Source of the DNA: Nitrosomonas sp.
GTDB taxonomy: Bacteria; Pseudomonadota; Gammaproteobacteria; Burkholderiales; Nitrosomonadaceae
Assembly: GCA_016708955.1 (NCBI GenBank)
Contig: JADJES010000008.1
Span: 1-64,000, forward strand
Direction of reading: 5' to 3'
DNA length: 64,000 nt
Below the pieces are notes generated by a model. It had not been told where the DNA came from. It searched no databases and saw only the letters and a list, made by a program, of their open reading frames with translations. Of the stretch, positions 10,098 to 20,029 are shown piece by piece. The translations under genes and the position numbers were made by a program. Position 1 is the first letter of the stretch, and each line of letters begins with the position of its first letter.

Positions 10098-13000
10098 TGC
10101 CGCGCTCATTCCTGATGCAGATGAGCGCTACCGCGCATTGGATCCTGCGCAATCATTTATCGTGCAGGCACCGGCAGGTTCGGGAAAAACTGCACTTCTG
10201 ATTCAGCGCTATCTCCGATTGTTGGCCTGTGTTGATGTGCCGGAAGAAATTGTAGCGATTACGTTTACCAGAAAAGCCGCGGCAGAAATGCGTGCACGCG
10301 TTCTGGCAGCACTCGAAGTTGAGAAGAAATCTACTGATGCGGAAACTGCCTATGAAAAGCTGAATCGTGAGCTGTCGGCTGCTGTTTTGCAACGAGATCG
10401 TCAGGCTGGCTGGCATATCGCCGAGAATCCGGAGCGGCTGCGGATACAAACGATTGATTCATTATGTGCTTCATTGACACGGCAAATGCCGATGCTGTCA
10501 AAATTCGGTGCACAGCCGGATATAATCGAGGATGCTTCCGATTTCTATCTGGAAGCAGCGCGGACTACATTGGAGCTGGTAGAGCAAAACCATGTGATTG
10601 CTCATGATGTGAAACGATTACTCGAACATCTGGATAACGATATGGTGCGCATTGAAACATTGCTCGCTGAAATGTTGTCGCGGCGCGATCATTGGTTGCG
10701 CCATATCCATGGCAGAACCCGGGAAGAGCTGGAAATATCACTGCAAAATTCACGCCGTAATACATTACACTATGTTTTTCGGCTATTTCCAGATGCAATG
10801 CACAATGAATTGCTGGAACTGCTGCATTATGCTGCTGCGAATCTGCTTTCCTCTGAAACCAAGCCATCGAAGATTAGTTTCTGTGATCGACTAGAAACAT
10901 TATCGACGGCGGATGTTGAACACTGGTGCGGTATTGCTGAATTATTGCTGACCAAAGAGGGCGACTGGAGAAAAAGAATTTCTGTCAACGAAGGTTTTCC
11001 ATCCGGTAACCTATCGCATTAAGCATTTGATGATTGATGAATTTCAGGATACTTCAATCAGTCAGTTTAAGTTGATCGAGAAACTTGTTGCCGGCTGGGA
11101 AGCTGGGGACGGGCGTAGCCTGTTTGCAGTGGGTGATCCCATGCAATCCATTTATCGGTTTCGTGAAGCGGAAGTGGGACTTTTTTTACAAGCGCGAAGT
11201 GCTGGGATTGGTCATCTTGCTTTACAGTCGATCACGCTCAGAGCCAATTTCCGTTCACAGCAAGGTATTATTGATTGGATTAATACTGCTTTTGCACAAA
11301 TCATGCCTGATCGCGAAGATATTGCGACAGGTGCGGTGGCTTATAGTAATTCGATTGCGACGCATCCTCGGCTAAGTGGCAATGCAGTGAAGCTATATCC
11401 TTTTTTTGAAAGAAATCATGCTGCAGAGGCTGAGAAAGTTGTGGAGATTATCACGCAAACGCGGCGTGATAACCCAACTGGAACGATAGCAGTTTTAGTA
11501 CGTAACCGTAGTCATTTACACGAAATTGTCGGACAAATAAAAAAAGCCGGATTACGGTTTCGCGCTATTGACATTGAATTGTTGTATCACAAGTCCGTGG
11601 TACAGGATTTGCTAGCGCTTACGCGTGCACTCATAAATCCGGCTGATCGTCTTGCCTGGTTTGCATTGTTAAGGGCACCCTGGTGCGGTCTTTTGCTCCA
11701 GGATATTGCTGCGTTAGCGAGTATAACAAGGAATGAAAATGATCGTGGTGTGACTGTCAAAGAAATGACTGTATGGGGTTTGATGTGCGATGAGAATCAT
11801 TGGTATGGTATTTCAACCGATGCGATGGCGCGCATATGCAAGGTACGGAAAATACTGAAACCTTGTATGGATCATCGACAACGCCAATCCTTGCGCATGA
11901 CAGTAGAAGCAATTTGGCAAGCGTTAGGTGGTCCGGGTTGCATGAATCCAGTTGAAAAAAACGGGCATTGCATGGCAAATTACTTGGATGATGCCATGAT
12001 TTATTTGGATTATCTTGAGGATCAGGAAGAAGCCGGTGACATTCAAGATTTGGCAAGTTTCGAAAAGGGATTGAATACACTGTATGCCTCACCAGATCTG
12101 GATGCGGATGATACCCTACAGATCATGACGATCCATAAAGCCAAAGGACTTGAATTTGATACGGTGATCGTACCTGGGCTTGGGAGAGCGCCACGTAATA
12201 ACGATAAACGGTTGCTGAAATGGATCGAGCAGCCGCATAACGAAGTTTTCGATGAGAAGGGCGTATCGGTTTCGGATTTATTACTTGCACCGATTCAGGA
12301 AGTAGGAGCAGGGGCTGATTCAATCTACTTATGGATGGAAAAACTGGATCGAGGCAAGGAGCAACTTGAAGCCGATCGTTTGCTCTACGTAGCTGCGACA
12401 CGAGCAAAAAATTTTTTGCATTTATTGGGTCATGTCGGTTTGACTTCAGATCCTAATGGAAAAACAGTACTCAAAAAACCAGTCAGCGGGGCATTGCTAA
12501 GCAGGTTATGGTTAATTGTGCAGTCAATTTATATGAGTGCATTAGAAAAAAATACCGCATCTGGGCTCGATCAGTTGATTGAAAGAGATAGCAAAATAAA
12601 TATTGGCAGTATAGATAATCAAAGTATCTATCGATTGAGGGCAGGATGGGTGTTACCGGATTCTCCAAAATCAGTGACTTGGCAAGAATCATATAGTAAT
12701 AAACAAATACAAATAGAAATAGAATTTTCTTGGGCGAGTGAACTGGCGCGTCATGTGGGTAATGTGGTGCATCGATGGTTGCAGAAAATTGCAGAGGATG
12801 AAATGCATGGCTGGAATACTGTACGCATACAAATGCTGAAAGATCAGTTTAAACAGAATTTGTTAGCAGACGGTATGAGTGGGAATAATAAGGAGGTTGG
12901 TTATGCAGTCGAACGTATCATGCTAGCGTTGACGTACGCAATTAACGATAAGCGCGGGCAATGGATCCTGGGCCCGCAGCAATCTGCACAAAATGAATTA

Positions 13001-13261
13001 AAGATCACTGGTATCGATGATAATGTGCCAATGACTTGGGTGATAGACAGAACTTTCTATGACTCCAATGGAGTCCGGTGGATTATAGATTATAAAACAA
13101 GTAGTCACGAAGGCTCGGATACTCAAGTCTTCTTAGACCGGGAGCAGATGCGCTATCGGAATCAACTCGATCATTATGCAAAAGTTATGCAGCAGATGGA
13201 CTCGCGTCCAATAAGATTAGGGATTTATTTTCCATTAATAGGTGGTTGGCGCGAGTGGTAA
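10084..13261 (+). CDS. AddA/RecB-like UvrD helicase-nuclease, with an internal deletion
   Basis: Two frames (10084-11022 and 11027-13261) encode one protein. The first has the Walker A motif APAGSGKTAL near residue 29 and the motif FTRKAAAEMRARVL. The second begins just before motif II (MIDEFQDTS) and continues with GDPMQSIYRFREAEVG, TIHKAKGLEFD, LLYVAATRAKN and the C-terminal nuclease motif IIDYKTSS. The start at ATG 10084 overlaps the upstream gene; the longer ATG at 10012 is unlikely. Around 11000-11020 the text passes from ISVNEGFPSGN almost directly to YRIKHLMIDEF. Family members carry about 115 residues between these points, so an out-of-frame deletion of about 345 bp is inferred. As written, the product is two non-functional halves. 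Confidence 0.85.
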
Positions 13262-13734
13262 AAATTGTGCAAGATTAGGAATATTATTCTCAATTCACAG
13301 CAGAAAATTTCACAAAATTTTAGAAGAGGGTGTTTAACCCTTTACTTATTGTGAGTAAAGGGAAAATTTAGGATTTCTGGGTGTAAGACCACTGGGAAGG
13401 TAAGGGGATTTTATGACAAATGACTTGACTTTAAACCCCAAGGTCGACTAGCCTGAGAGGCGTAGCTAAATTGAGTGAAGGAAGTAGGGGTAATTTAGCT
13501 GCCGAAATTTATCAGGCTGTTGATAGACGCATAGGAGACAGTCGCTAGGAGGAAGGAATAGGCGGAAAAGGGCATTTATGCATGATAAATGAGCTTTTTA
13601 GCTTGTTTTTAACACAATAGCGGTAACGCCGATGGTTATTCAACGGCTTGTTAGAGCAGTATAATTAGCATTAAAAGTGATAAGAAGTAGTAGGAACGGG
13701 AAGTAGTTTTGATTAACAGTTAGGAGATAGAAAC
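13262..13734 (+). promoter_or_regulatory. Upstream region of amoC with candidate sigma70 promoter and RBS
   Basis: This 470-bp region holds no credible gene. A perfect TATAAT lies at 13660-13665, with TTATTC about 17 bp upstream as a weak -35 match, which would give a leader of about 65 nt. The amoC ribosome binding site is AGGAG at about 13722-13726, nine bases before the ATG. The region also contains the hairpin at 13338-13362. The amo operon is known to be strongly transcribed in ammonia oxidisers; other promoters may exist further upstream but I cannot single them out. Confidence 0.45.
13338..13362. terminator. Perfect hairpin downstream of the AddA-like gene
   Basis: CCCTTTACT and AGTAAAGGG form a perfect 9-bp stem around a 7-base loop, 75 bp after the helicase stop codon. 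The sequence after it on the plus strand is A-rich, not T-rich, so it is either a weak terminator for the nuclease operon or a structured element in the long amo leader. Confidence 0.4.
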
Positions 13735-14544
13735 ATGGCAACAACTTATGGCACAACGAGCGCGAGTTCGAGCGCTAACTATGACATGTCGCTGTGGTAC
13801 GACTCAAAGTACTACAAGATAGGAATGCTCACCATGTTATTGGTAGCGATATTTTGGATCTGGTATCAAAGGACATTTGCATATTCACATGGCATGGACT
13901 CGATGGAACCGGAATTTGACAAAGTGTGGATGGGACTGTGGCGCGTACACATGACAATTATGCCGTTGTTTGCACTAGTGACCTGGGGCTGGATACTGAA
14001 GACCCGTGACACGAAAGAACAACTGGACAACCTGGATCCAAAGTTAGAGATCAAACGTTATTTCTACTGGATGATGTGGCTGGGTGTATATTTATTTGGT
14101 GTTTACTGGGGCGGAAGCTTCTTCACCGAACAAGATGCATCGTGGCACCAAGTGATTATACGTGACACCAGCTTCACGCCAAGTCACGTTGTGGTGTTTT
14201 ATGGCTCATTCCCGATGTACATTGTATGTGGCATAGCCTCATACCTGTACGCGATGACCCGTCTGCCACTGTATAGCCGCGGCACATCATTCCCGCTGGT
14301 TATGGCGATTGCAGGCCCGCTGATGATTCTGCCAAACGTAGGACTGAACGAATGGGGTCATGCATTCTGGTTCATGGAAGAACTGTTCAGTGCGCCATTG
14401 CACTGGGGCTTTGTGATTCTGGGCTGGGCAGGCTTGTTCTCAGGTGGTATTGCAGCGCAAATTATCACCCGTTACTCCAACCTGACCGACGTCATCTGGA
14501 ATAACCAAAGCAAAGAGATTCTGAACAACCGGATAGTTCCTTAA
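13735..14544 (+). CDS. amoC: Ammonia monooxygenase subunit C
   Basis: The protein has 269 residues, matching the usual 270 of betaproteobacterial AmoC. The variable N-terminus (MATTYGTTSASSS) is followed by the conserved SLWYDSKYYKIGMLTML helix and several further membrane helices. The segments FYGSFPMYIVCGIASYL and GHAFWFMEELFSAPLHWGF are diagnostic. AmoC is the membrane subunit of the copper enzyme that oxidises ammonia to hydroxylamine, and it carries a proposed metal site formed by Asp and His residues. It opens the amoCAB operon here, with 170 bp to amoA, and its frame is intact. Confidence 0.98.
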   Translation: MATTYGTTSASSSANYDMSLWYDSKYYKIGMLTMLLVAIFWIWYQRTFAYSHGMDSMEPEFDKVWMGLWRVHMTIMPLFALVTWGWILKTRDTKEQLDNLDPKLEIKRYFYWMMWLGVYLFGVYWGGSFFTEQDASWHQVIIRDTSFTPSHVVVFYGSFPMYIVCGIASYLYAMTRLPLYSRGTSFPLVMAIAGPLMILPNVGLNEWGHAFWFMEELFSAPLHWGFVILGWAGLFSGGIAAQIITRYSNLTDVIWNNQSKEILNNRIVP

Positions 14545-14714
14545 TCTAGGCGAGATTACCACTCCTGTCTCGATGGGGCGGGAATGGTAAAGAGATTTAA
14601 GTTACTTGCAGTTATGGAAACGAATTGTAGTGCGACGGTAACTAGCAGCAAAGCAGTATTAGAGGAATCGTCAAGTTTTCATATTTAATATCACACGAAA
14701 GAAGGGAGGGTCTA

Positions 14715-15538
14715 GTGAGTAGAACAGACGAAATTATAGCAGCGGCAAAGATGCCGCCAGAAGCAGTCAGGATGTCCAGATATATAGATGCAGTGTATTT
14801 TCCAATTCTCTGTATTCTTCTGGTTGGTACCTTTCACATGCATTTTATGCTACTGGCAGGGGACTGGGATTTTGGCTTGACTGGAAAGACCGTCAATGGT
14901 GGCCTGTTGTAACACCGATTGTAGGTATCATGTACTGTGCAGCACTGATGTATTACCTGTGGGTAAACTATCGCCTGCCATTTGGCGCGACACTCTGTAT
15001 CGTATGCCTGTTAGTAGGTGAATGGCTGACCCGTTACTGGGGCTTCTACTGGTGGTCACATTACCCAATCAACTTTGTATTGCCATCAACCATGATTCCT
15101 GGTGCGCTGATGTTAGATACAATTTTGCTGTTGACGGGTAATTGGCTGATTACAGCATTGTTAGGCGGTGGATTCTGGGGATTGTTTTTCTATCCAGGCA
15201 ACTGGCCGATATTTGGCCCAACCCACTTACCAGTGGTAGTAGAAGGTGTATTACTGTCAGTAGCTGATTACACAGGGTTCCTGTATGTACGTACCGGTAC
15301 ACCGGAATATGTACGTTTAATTGAACAAGGCTCACTGCGTACGTTCGGTGGACACACCACGGTGATTGCGGCCTTCTTCGGAGCGTTTGTATCCATGCTG
15401 ATGTTCTGTGTATGGTGGTACTTTGGCAAACTGTATTGCACCGCTTTCTACTATGTTAAAGGTGAAAGAGGACGTATCTCTATGAAGAACGACGTAACAG
15501 CTTTTGGTGAAAAAGGCTTTGCACAGGGGATCAAATAA
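14715..15538 (+). CDS. amoA: Ammonia monooxygenase subunit A, one apparent frameshift
   Basis: A GTG start at 14715 follows a strong GGGAGGG ribosome binding site and gives MSRTDEIIAAAKMPPEAV. The frame breaks at 14870-14873, where a run of four T should be five. Adding one T yields AGDWDFWLDWKDRQWW and continues in frame to the stop at 15536-15538, for a total of about 274 residues, the normal length. Downstream segments include WGFYWWSHYPINFV, GNWPIFGPTHLPVVVEG and EYVRLIEQGSLRTFGGHT, typical of betaproteobacterial AmoA. The stop overlaps the amoB start (TAATG). Because the enzyme is essential and the break is in a homopolymer, the gene is almost surely intact in the organism. Confidence 0.96.
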
Positions 15539-16505
15539 TGAATATAAAAAGCATTTTAAAGCTGGGCGTATTAGGCCTGTATGGAGCTGCGATTGGAGCG
15601 GCATCACTGGCGGTGACGCTGGTAGTAGACGTAGCACCGGCAGCGGCACACGGTGAACGTTCACAAGAACCGTTCTTACGTATGCGTAGTATTCAATGGT
15701 ACGACTTGAGATGGCAACCAAAAGTTACCAAAGTCAATGACATTGCTACCATGACAGGAAAGTTTCACTTAGCAGAAGATTGGCCACGTGCAGTAGGTAA
15801 GCCAACCCGTGCATTTTTAACGTAGGAAGTCCTAGCCCGGTGTTTGTACGTTTAAGCACCAAGCTGAATGGCGAACCGACCTTCATATCAGGCCCGCTGG
15901 AAATTGGACGTGACTATGAATTTGAGGTGAAACTGAAAGCAAGGATTCCAGGACGTCATCACATGCACGCGATGGTGAACATAAAGGATGCAGGTCCTAT
16001 TGCAGGTCCAGCCTCTTGGATGAACATCTCAGGAAGTTGGGATGACTTTACCAATCCAATCACCACACTGACAGGTAAAACCATTGATCTGGAGACCTTC
16101 AACTTCAGCAATGGTATATTCTGGCACGTATTATGGTTAAGTTTGGGTTGCATTTGGATTGGCTATTTTGTAGCGAAACCGATGTTCTTGCCACGTAGCC
16201 GTGTATTGTCGGCAGGTGTGCGTTTTGTTAACAAATTGGGACAGCAACACCTGGATCCGGATTATCCAAGAGAACTGGTAGCCACTGGTTTGACCATGGA
16301 TGACGACAAAGGAATTCAGCCTGGCGAAACCCGTGAAGTTAATATGGAAGCCAAAGATGCGTTGTGGGAAGTACAACGTTTGATGGCACTGTTGGGTGAC
16401 CCAGAAAGCCGCTTTGGTGGCTTACTGATGACTTGGGACCAAGAAGGCAATCGCTATATCAATAGTATTGCTGGCGCAGTTATCCCAGTCTTTACCAAAC
16501 TATAA
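15538..16505 (+). CDS. amoB: Ammonia monooxygenase subunit B, frameshifted and internally shortened
   Basis: AmoB starts in overlap with the amoA stop and has a signal sequence ending near AAAHG, so the mature N-terminus would begin with the copper-ligand His (HGERSQEPF). The frame breaks at 15814-15818 (five T; six restores AFLTV to AFFNVGSPSPVFV). The second copper-ligand region RIPGRHHMHAM and the first membrane helix (FWHVLWLSLGCIWIGYFV) are present. The text then jumps from PMFLPRSRVL straight to SAGVRFVNKLGQQHLDP. Full-length AmoB (about 420 residues) has about 95 more residues here, including the second membrane helix and the start of the C-terminal cupredoxin domain. The missing part is in frame, leaving about 322 residues. 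Confidence 0.93.
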
Positions 16506-16521
16506 GTTAAGTAAAGCATCA

Positions 16522-16568
16522 ACACCGGTACACCACTGTCGAAAGACAGCCGGTGTACCGGTTTTTTA
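16522..16568 (+). terminator. Strong rho-independent-type terminator after amoB
   Basis: ACCGGTACACC and GGTGTACCGGT pair across a short inner GTC/GAC stem, followed directly by TTTTTT. It lies 18 bp after the amoB stop and separates amoCAB from amoE, so amoE and amoD would be transcribed by read-through or from their own promoter. Confidence 0.9.
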
Positions 16569-16668
16569 TTAGTAGGAAACAAAGTAAAATTCAGGGTACT
16601 ACAAAGAGAATGCGGACAATAGAAGAACAGGAAAAATTAGAGGCGCTTACCCAAGAGGAGGATTTGTC

Positions 16669-17265
16669 GTGACCAGACAAATAACACAAGCAGGGATTGC
16701 AGTCTTTATACTTGTTATGGCACTTTACACAAGCACAGCTAGCGCGCATGGCAAAGTAGCCATGGAAGACGACAGCTGTATGCGCCGGATCGGCGAGAAC
16801 ATGATTCACCTCAGCACCTACCAGCCACAGGTAAATGAGAGTGGTCATTATTGCACAGACATACCCAAAGCTGGCAGCACTGTACTCGTTATAGATTTAG
16901 TAGATCCTGCCTTGCGTGATATGCCAATTGGCGTGAAGGTAATCAAAGGCAGCAATGCGAGTGAAGGAGAAACCATCACCAACACACGCCCTGCGTTGTA
17001 TCAAGATGGTGTCATCAGCATGAGCAGTGCGCTGGACCAAGGGAAATATCTCGTGCAGGTCACAGCAGAAGGAGTGCCGCCACTGCACTATGAGTATCAT
17101 ATGCGAGTGGAAATGATTAATTACGCAGATGTATTTAGAGCAAGCATAGGGCCAGTAGTCGGCTTATTGCTGACAACAATACTCGGGTATAAGCTCATCA
17201 GATCAAGGCGTTTTAGAGACTGGCTAGCCTCGCGTCGTGCACAGAAAAGACTGAGAACACGATGA
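16669..17265 (+). CDS. amoE: AmoE (Orf4), membrane-anchored periplasmic protein of the amo cluster
   Basis: The protein has 198 residues. The GTG start has GAGGAGG about 8 bases upstream. A signal peptide (about 1-26, ending TASAHG) precedes a periplasmic domain that begins HGKVAMEDDSCMRRIG, with conserved cysteines in DDSCM and HYCTDIP. A single membrane helix (ASIGPVVGLLLTTILGY) and a basic cytoplasmic tail follow. Position directly after amoCAB and similarity to the next gene identify it as orf4/amoE of ammonia oxidisers. The function is not established; a role in copper handling or monooxygenase assembly is inferred from context. It is a tandem paralogue of amoD. Confidence 0.85.
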   Translation: MTRQITQAGIAVFILVMALYTSTASAHGKVAMEDDSCMRRIGENMIHLSTYQPQVNESGHYCTDIPKAGSTVLVIDLVDPALRDMPIGVKVIKGSNASEGETITNTRPALYQDGVISMSSALDQGKYLVQVTAEGVPPLHYEYHMRVEMINYADVFRASIGPVVGLLLTTILGYKLIRSRRFRDWLASRRAQKRLRTR

Positions 17266-17320
17266 CAATTAATAAAAGGGTCATCATAAACTAACCATTT
17301 ATCGACAGGGAAGATAAACA

Positions 17321-17902
17321 ATGTCAGAAAGATTAATAGATATAAAGCAAGCAATATTAGTAGGATTATTTGCAGCAAGCATGCTGCTAACAGCGCAGGT
17401 ACAAGCACATGGTGGCCTGGCTTTGGCGGAAGATATGTGTGTATTGACAGTAGGACCTTACAGGATGCACTTTACGGGCTATCAACCACTATCACAAGAA
17501 GAAGAATTCTGTGAAGACATACCGGAAGTTGGGAAAACGGTGATAGCACTGGACTATATTCAAGAAGAATTGCGCCCGCTAAAAACGGAAGTTCGAATTA
17601 TTCGTGACACAGGATCAGAAGAAAATCTGGACGCGATAACAGTATTTCATTTACCACCGAAGGTATATCCAACAGCATCAATTACTATAGACCATACTTT
17701 CCCGGAAAAAGGTAAATTTGTCGGATTGGTGACAGTAACAGGTGGTGCGCAAGATTATGTGTCACGCTTTCCGTTTTCAGTAGGAGAAGGTCGTCCAACA
17801 CCTAAATCGGCAATAATTGCGCCTATTGTACTGGTGCTTGCAATTGGCGTTTTCTTCTATATGCGAAGCAAACGCAAATCAGATAATCAAGCTGCAGCTT
17901 AA
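17321..17902 (+). CDS. amoD: AmoD (Orf5), membrane-anchored periplasmic protein of the amo cluster
   Basis: The protein has 193 residues and begins after an AGGGAAG ribosome binding site. A signal peptide ends near VQAHGG. The periplasmic domain shows the same cysteine pattern as amoE (AEDMCVLTVG and EFCEDIPEVGKTV), and a C-terminal membrane helix (IIAPIVLVLAIGVFFYM) is followed by a basic tail. Related proteins accompany amo and pmo clusters, and structural or assembly roles have been proposed for the family. It lies 55 bp after amoE and is probably co-transcribed with it. No clear terminator follows. Confidence 0.87.
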   Translation: MSERLIDIKQAILVGLFAASMLLTAQVQAHGGLALAEDMCVLTVGPYRMHFTGYQPLSQEEEFCEDIPEVGKTVIALDYIQEELRPLKTEVRIIRDTGSEENLDAITVFHLPPKVYPTASITIDHTFPEKGKFVGLVTVTGGAQDYVSRFPFSVGEGRPTPKSAIIAPIVLVLAIGVFFYMRSKRKSDNQAAA

Positions 17903-18021
17903 AATGTGGTGAATCTGTGATTTTTATAAAGAATGATCGAGTTATTGATTCTTAACTATACAAAAATGCAGGATATAACAAAGTTGAAGAATTGTGGGGA
18001 AACTAATGCAGGATAGCGGTC

Positions 18022-18369
18022 ATTGAAGTTTGGAGTGGAAAGGTGGCCGCTTCTGTTATATTGTTAGCAATATTAGCACTATTTTCAAATAAATTCTGTG
18101 ATGGCACAGGCTGATTTGGTTAAATCCGATCTACCCCGAAGAGCTGCTCTCTTTTTACCAAAAAATAAATTCAGCTCTGGTTTAATGAAAGAGGTAGAGG
18201 GATTATTTTCATCCGTTGCAGTATTGACTCAAAAAAGGATTCAATAACTGAAAACAGTCTGGGAGCTATTGCTGATAACCCAAATCTATTAAATTTACCT
18301 CAATTAGAGCCAGACCACTACGCAGTCCACTGCCGTGTAATGTCTACTGACGGACATGTCATTGAATAA
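18022..18369 (+). pseudogene. copC: Decayed copC (copper resistance protein C)
   Basis: No intact ORF exists, but successive frames read as a CopC protein. A signal-peptide-like stretch is followed from about 18102 by AQADLVKSDLPRRAAL, then KEVEGLFSSVAVLT, then after a frameshift SLGAIADNPNLLNLP and LEPDHYAVHCRVMSTDGHVIE ending in a stop. The last block is the conserved C-terminal CopC strand pattern (RVMSTDGHVIEG). In Nitrosomonas, copC and copD commonly follow amoE-amoD, so position and sequence agree. Several indels, a displaced start and a premature stop before the final strand mark it as a pseudogene. I see no copD after it. Confidence 0.75.
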
Positions 18370-18665
18370 GTTTCTTATTTTAGTATAGAAAATAAGATGT
18401 AATAAGAATGATATGAGTGATTTCTGGAATTGCACGTTGGTTTTAACTTACAGAAAACTTATTTTTCTATAAGACTTTGTTTTAATAGATTTTTCATAAT
18501 TCTAGCAGCTAGCATTGATCGGTTTTCCAGATTTAGCGGAAAATTGTGGCAACAAGGTATTGATTGAATATATGTTATTAACTGCAGTACTTAACCTTGA
18601 GTCATACAGGAGAAAAAATCGTGAAAAAGTTTTCGGTCTCAGTAATTTTTAAAATTATTACAGAT
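18370..18665. other. AT-rich intergenic stretch with no recognised gene
   Basis: Between the copC relic and the end of cobS I see no gene. A good AGGAG motif at about 18610 precedes a GTG at 18621 that opens only 27 codons (KKFSVSVIFKIIT...) and overlaps the end of cobS on the opposite strand; it may be the start of a lost gene, but this is weak. Confidence 0.4.
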
Positions 18666-19436
18666 TCACTGCAATTCGATAATACTGTAAATGTTTGTGT
18701 TTAAGGTTATCACTGAGATCAATAATACAGTTGTTTCTGTAATCTCCACTACGGCACCCGCCGTATCACCGGTTGTGCCGCCGATTCGTTGAAACATAAG
18801 ATGGCGCAGAAACAAAAAAGTAATGACCGAAGTCAGTGCTAGCAATAAGTAGCGGAGGTCAGTTAGTAGGAGCATGGACAAAAATACGGCAGAGAGAATA
18901 GAAATACTCCATCTGCTCGGCTGATTAGCTGCCAATGATGAGCCTAACCCATTATTTCTGACGTATGGAGTGGTTAGAAACAATAGTAACAAAAGTGTTC
19001 TGGCGAGGATAATGGCTAACAATAAAGCGATCCACTCATTTTCGATGACCAAGGTATAAAGCGCTGCAAACTTAAGCAATATGATTAGTACGATTGCCAC
19101 TATGCCAGCCGGGCCGCAATTTGGATCCTTCATTATCTCCAATGTTTTTATTCGATCACCCATGCCGCCAATCCAGGCATCTGTACTATCTGCTAATCCG
19201 TCCAGATGTAATCCCCCAGTTAGCAATATCCAGAAAGTGACTAGTAACGCAGCAGTTACTAGTGGCGGTGTACTACTCAATAGCCAACCCAATCCAATGA
19301 GTAAGAACCCGATGATCAAGCCAATAAGTGGATAGAACAGTAATGAATAGCCAAGGTCTTTCTCGCTTGGTTGTGTCGTCAGCCTTACGGGTAGTCGAGT
19401 CAAGAATTGCACGGCAATGAGAAATGGTTTGATCAT
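18666..19436 (-). CDS. cobS: Adenosylcobinamide-GDP ribazoletransferase
   Basis: The protein has 256 residues and is a multi-pass inner-membrane enzyme that joins adenosylcobinamide-GDP and alpha-ribazole(-phosphate) in the last assembly step of cobalamin. The family signature GGLHLDGLADSTDAW is near residues 78-92, with KDPNCGPAGI following. The N-terminal QFLTRLPV segment is also typical. It is the last gene of the cob operon and overlaps cobC by 4 bases. Confidence 0.95.
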   Translation of the reverse strand: MIKPFLIAVQFLTRLPVRLTTQPSEKDLGYSLLFYPLIGLIIGFLLIGLGWLLSSTPPLVTAALLVTFWILLTGGLHLDGLADSTDAWIGGMGDRIKTLEIMKDPNCGPAGIVAIVLIILLKFAALYTLVIENEWIALLLAIILARTLLLLLFLTTPYVRNNGLGSSLAANQPSRWSISILSAVFLSMLLLTDLRYLLLALTSVITFLFLRHLMFQRIGGTTGDTAGAVVEITETTVLLISVITLNTNIYSIIELQ

Positions 19437-20029
19437 GCGTTAGGATCGAAAATAAGCGTTGCTTGATGAGGTTTGGTTTGTTCTATAGAGACATGTTTGA
19501 TGTCGGCATGATTAACCTCAAATTCCAATAAACGTTCAACAGGATGCTGTTGAATATGACAAATAATGACGCGAATCACGCCACTATGCGTAATGAGTAA
19601 AATTCTTTTACCAATGAATTGCTGCTGAATATCATACCAAGCCGACAATACGCGCGCTTCAAAATCGAGTAAATATTCGCCATTAGGCGGTGGATAGCTC
19701 AGAGGATTTTGCCAAAAACGGGACAAAGCTTCAGCATTGGTTTGCATCAATTCGATCGCAGATCGATCTTCCCACTCGCCAAAATGAATTTCCTGTATAC
19801 GACTATCTTTTGCTGCGGGTATCGAATATCTTTGTTCCAAAGCGTGCGCAAAGTGTGCGCATCTTACTGAAGGAGAAGTGATGATCTGTTGCCACTGAAT
19901 CGGGGCCTTTTCAATGGCATTCCACATTTGTGCCCAGCCAAGTTGAGTTAACGGATAGTCCGTGCTGCCGCAATAGCGATTATTGTTCTCAGTTTCACCA
20001 TGTCTGAGAAGATCAATATAGGTTGTCAC
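19433..20029 (-). CDS. cobC: Alpha-ribazole phosphatase (histidine phosphatase family)
   Basis: The protein has 198 residues and is a phosphoglycerate-mutase-like phosphatase with the RHGETENN motif at residues 10-17 and the second catalytic histidine in ILLITHSGV. Within a cobS-cobT-cobU-cobQ operon, this fold is the CobC phosphatase that removes the phosphate from alpha-ribazole-5'-phosphate or the cobalamin phosphate. It overlaps its neighbours by 4 bases on both sides. Confidence 0.88.
   Translation of the reverse strand: MTTYIDLLRHGETENNNRYCGSTDYPLTQLGWAQMWNAIEKAPIQWQQIITSPSVRCAHFAHALEQRYSIPAAKDSRIQEIHFGEWEDRSAIELMQTNAEALSRFWQNPLSYPPPNGEYLLDFEARVLSAWYDIQQQFIGKRILLITHSGVIRVIICHIQQHPVERLLEFEVNHADIKHVSIEQTKPHQATLIFDPNA

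Noticed and set aside
9483..10109. 208-codon minus-strand frame across the nuclease/helicase junction
   Set aside because: Overlaps two recognised genes entirely and shows no protein-like motifs.
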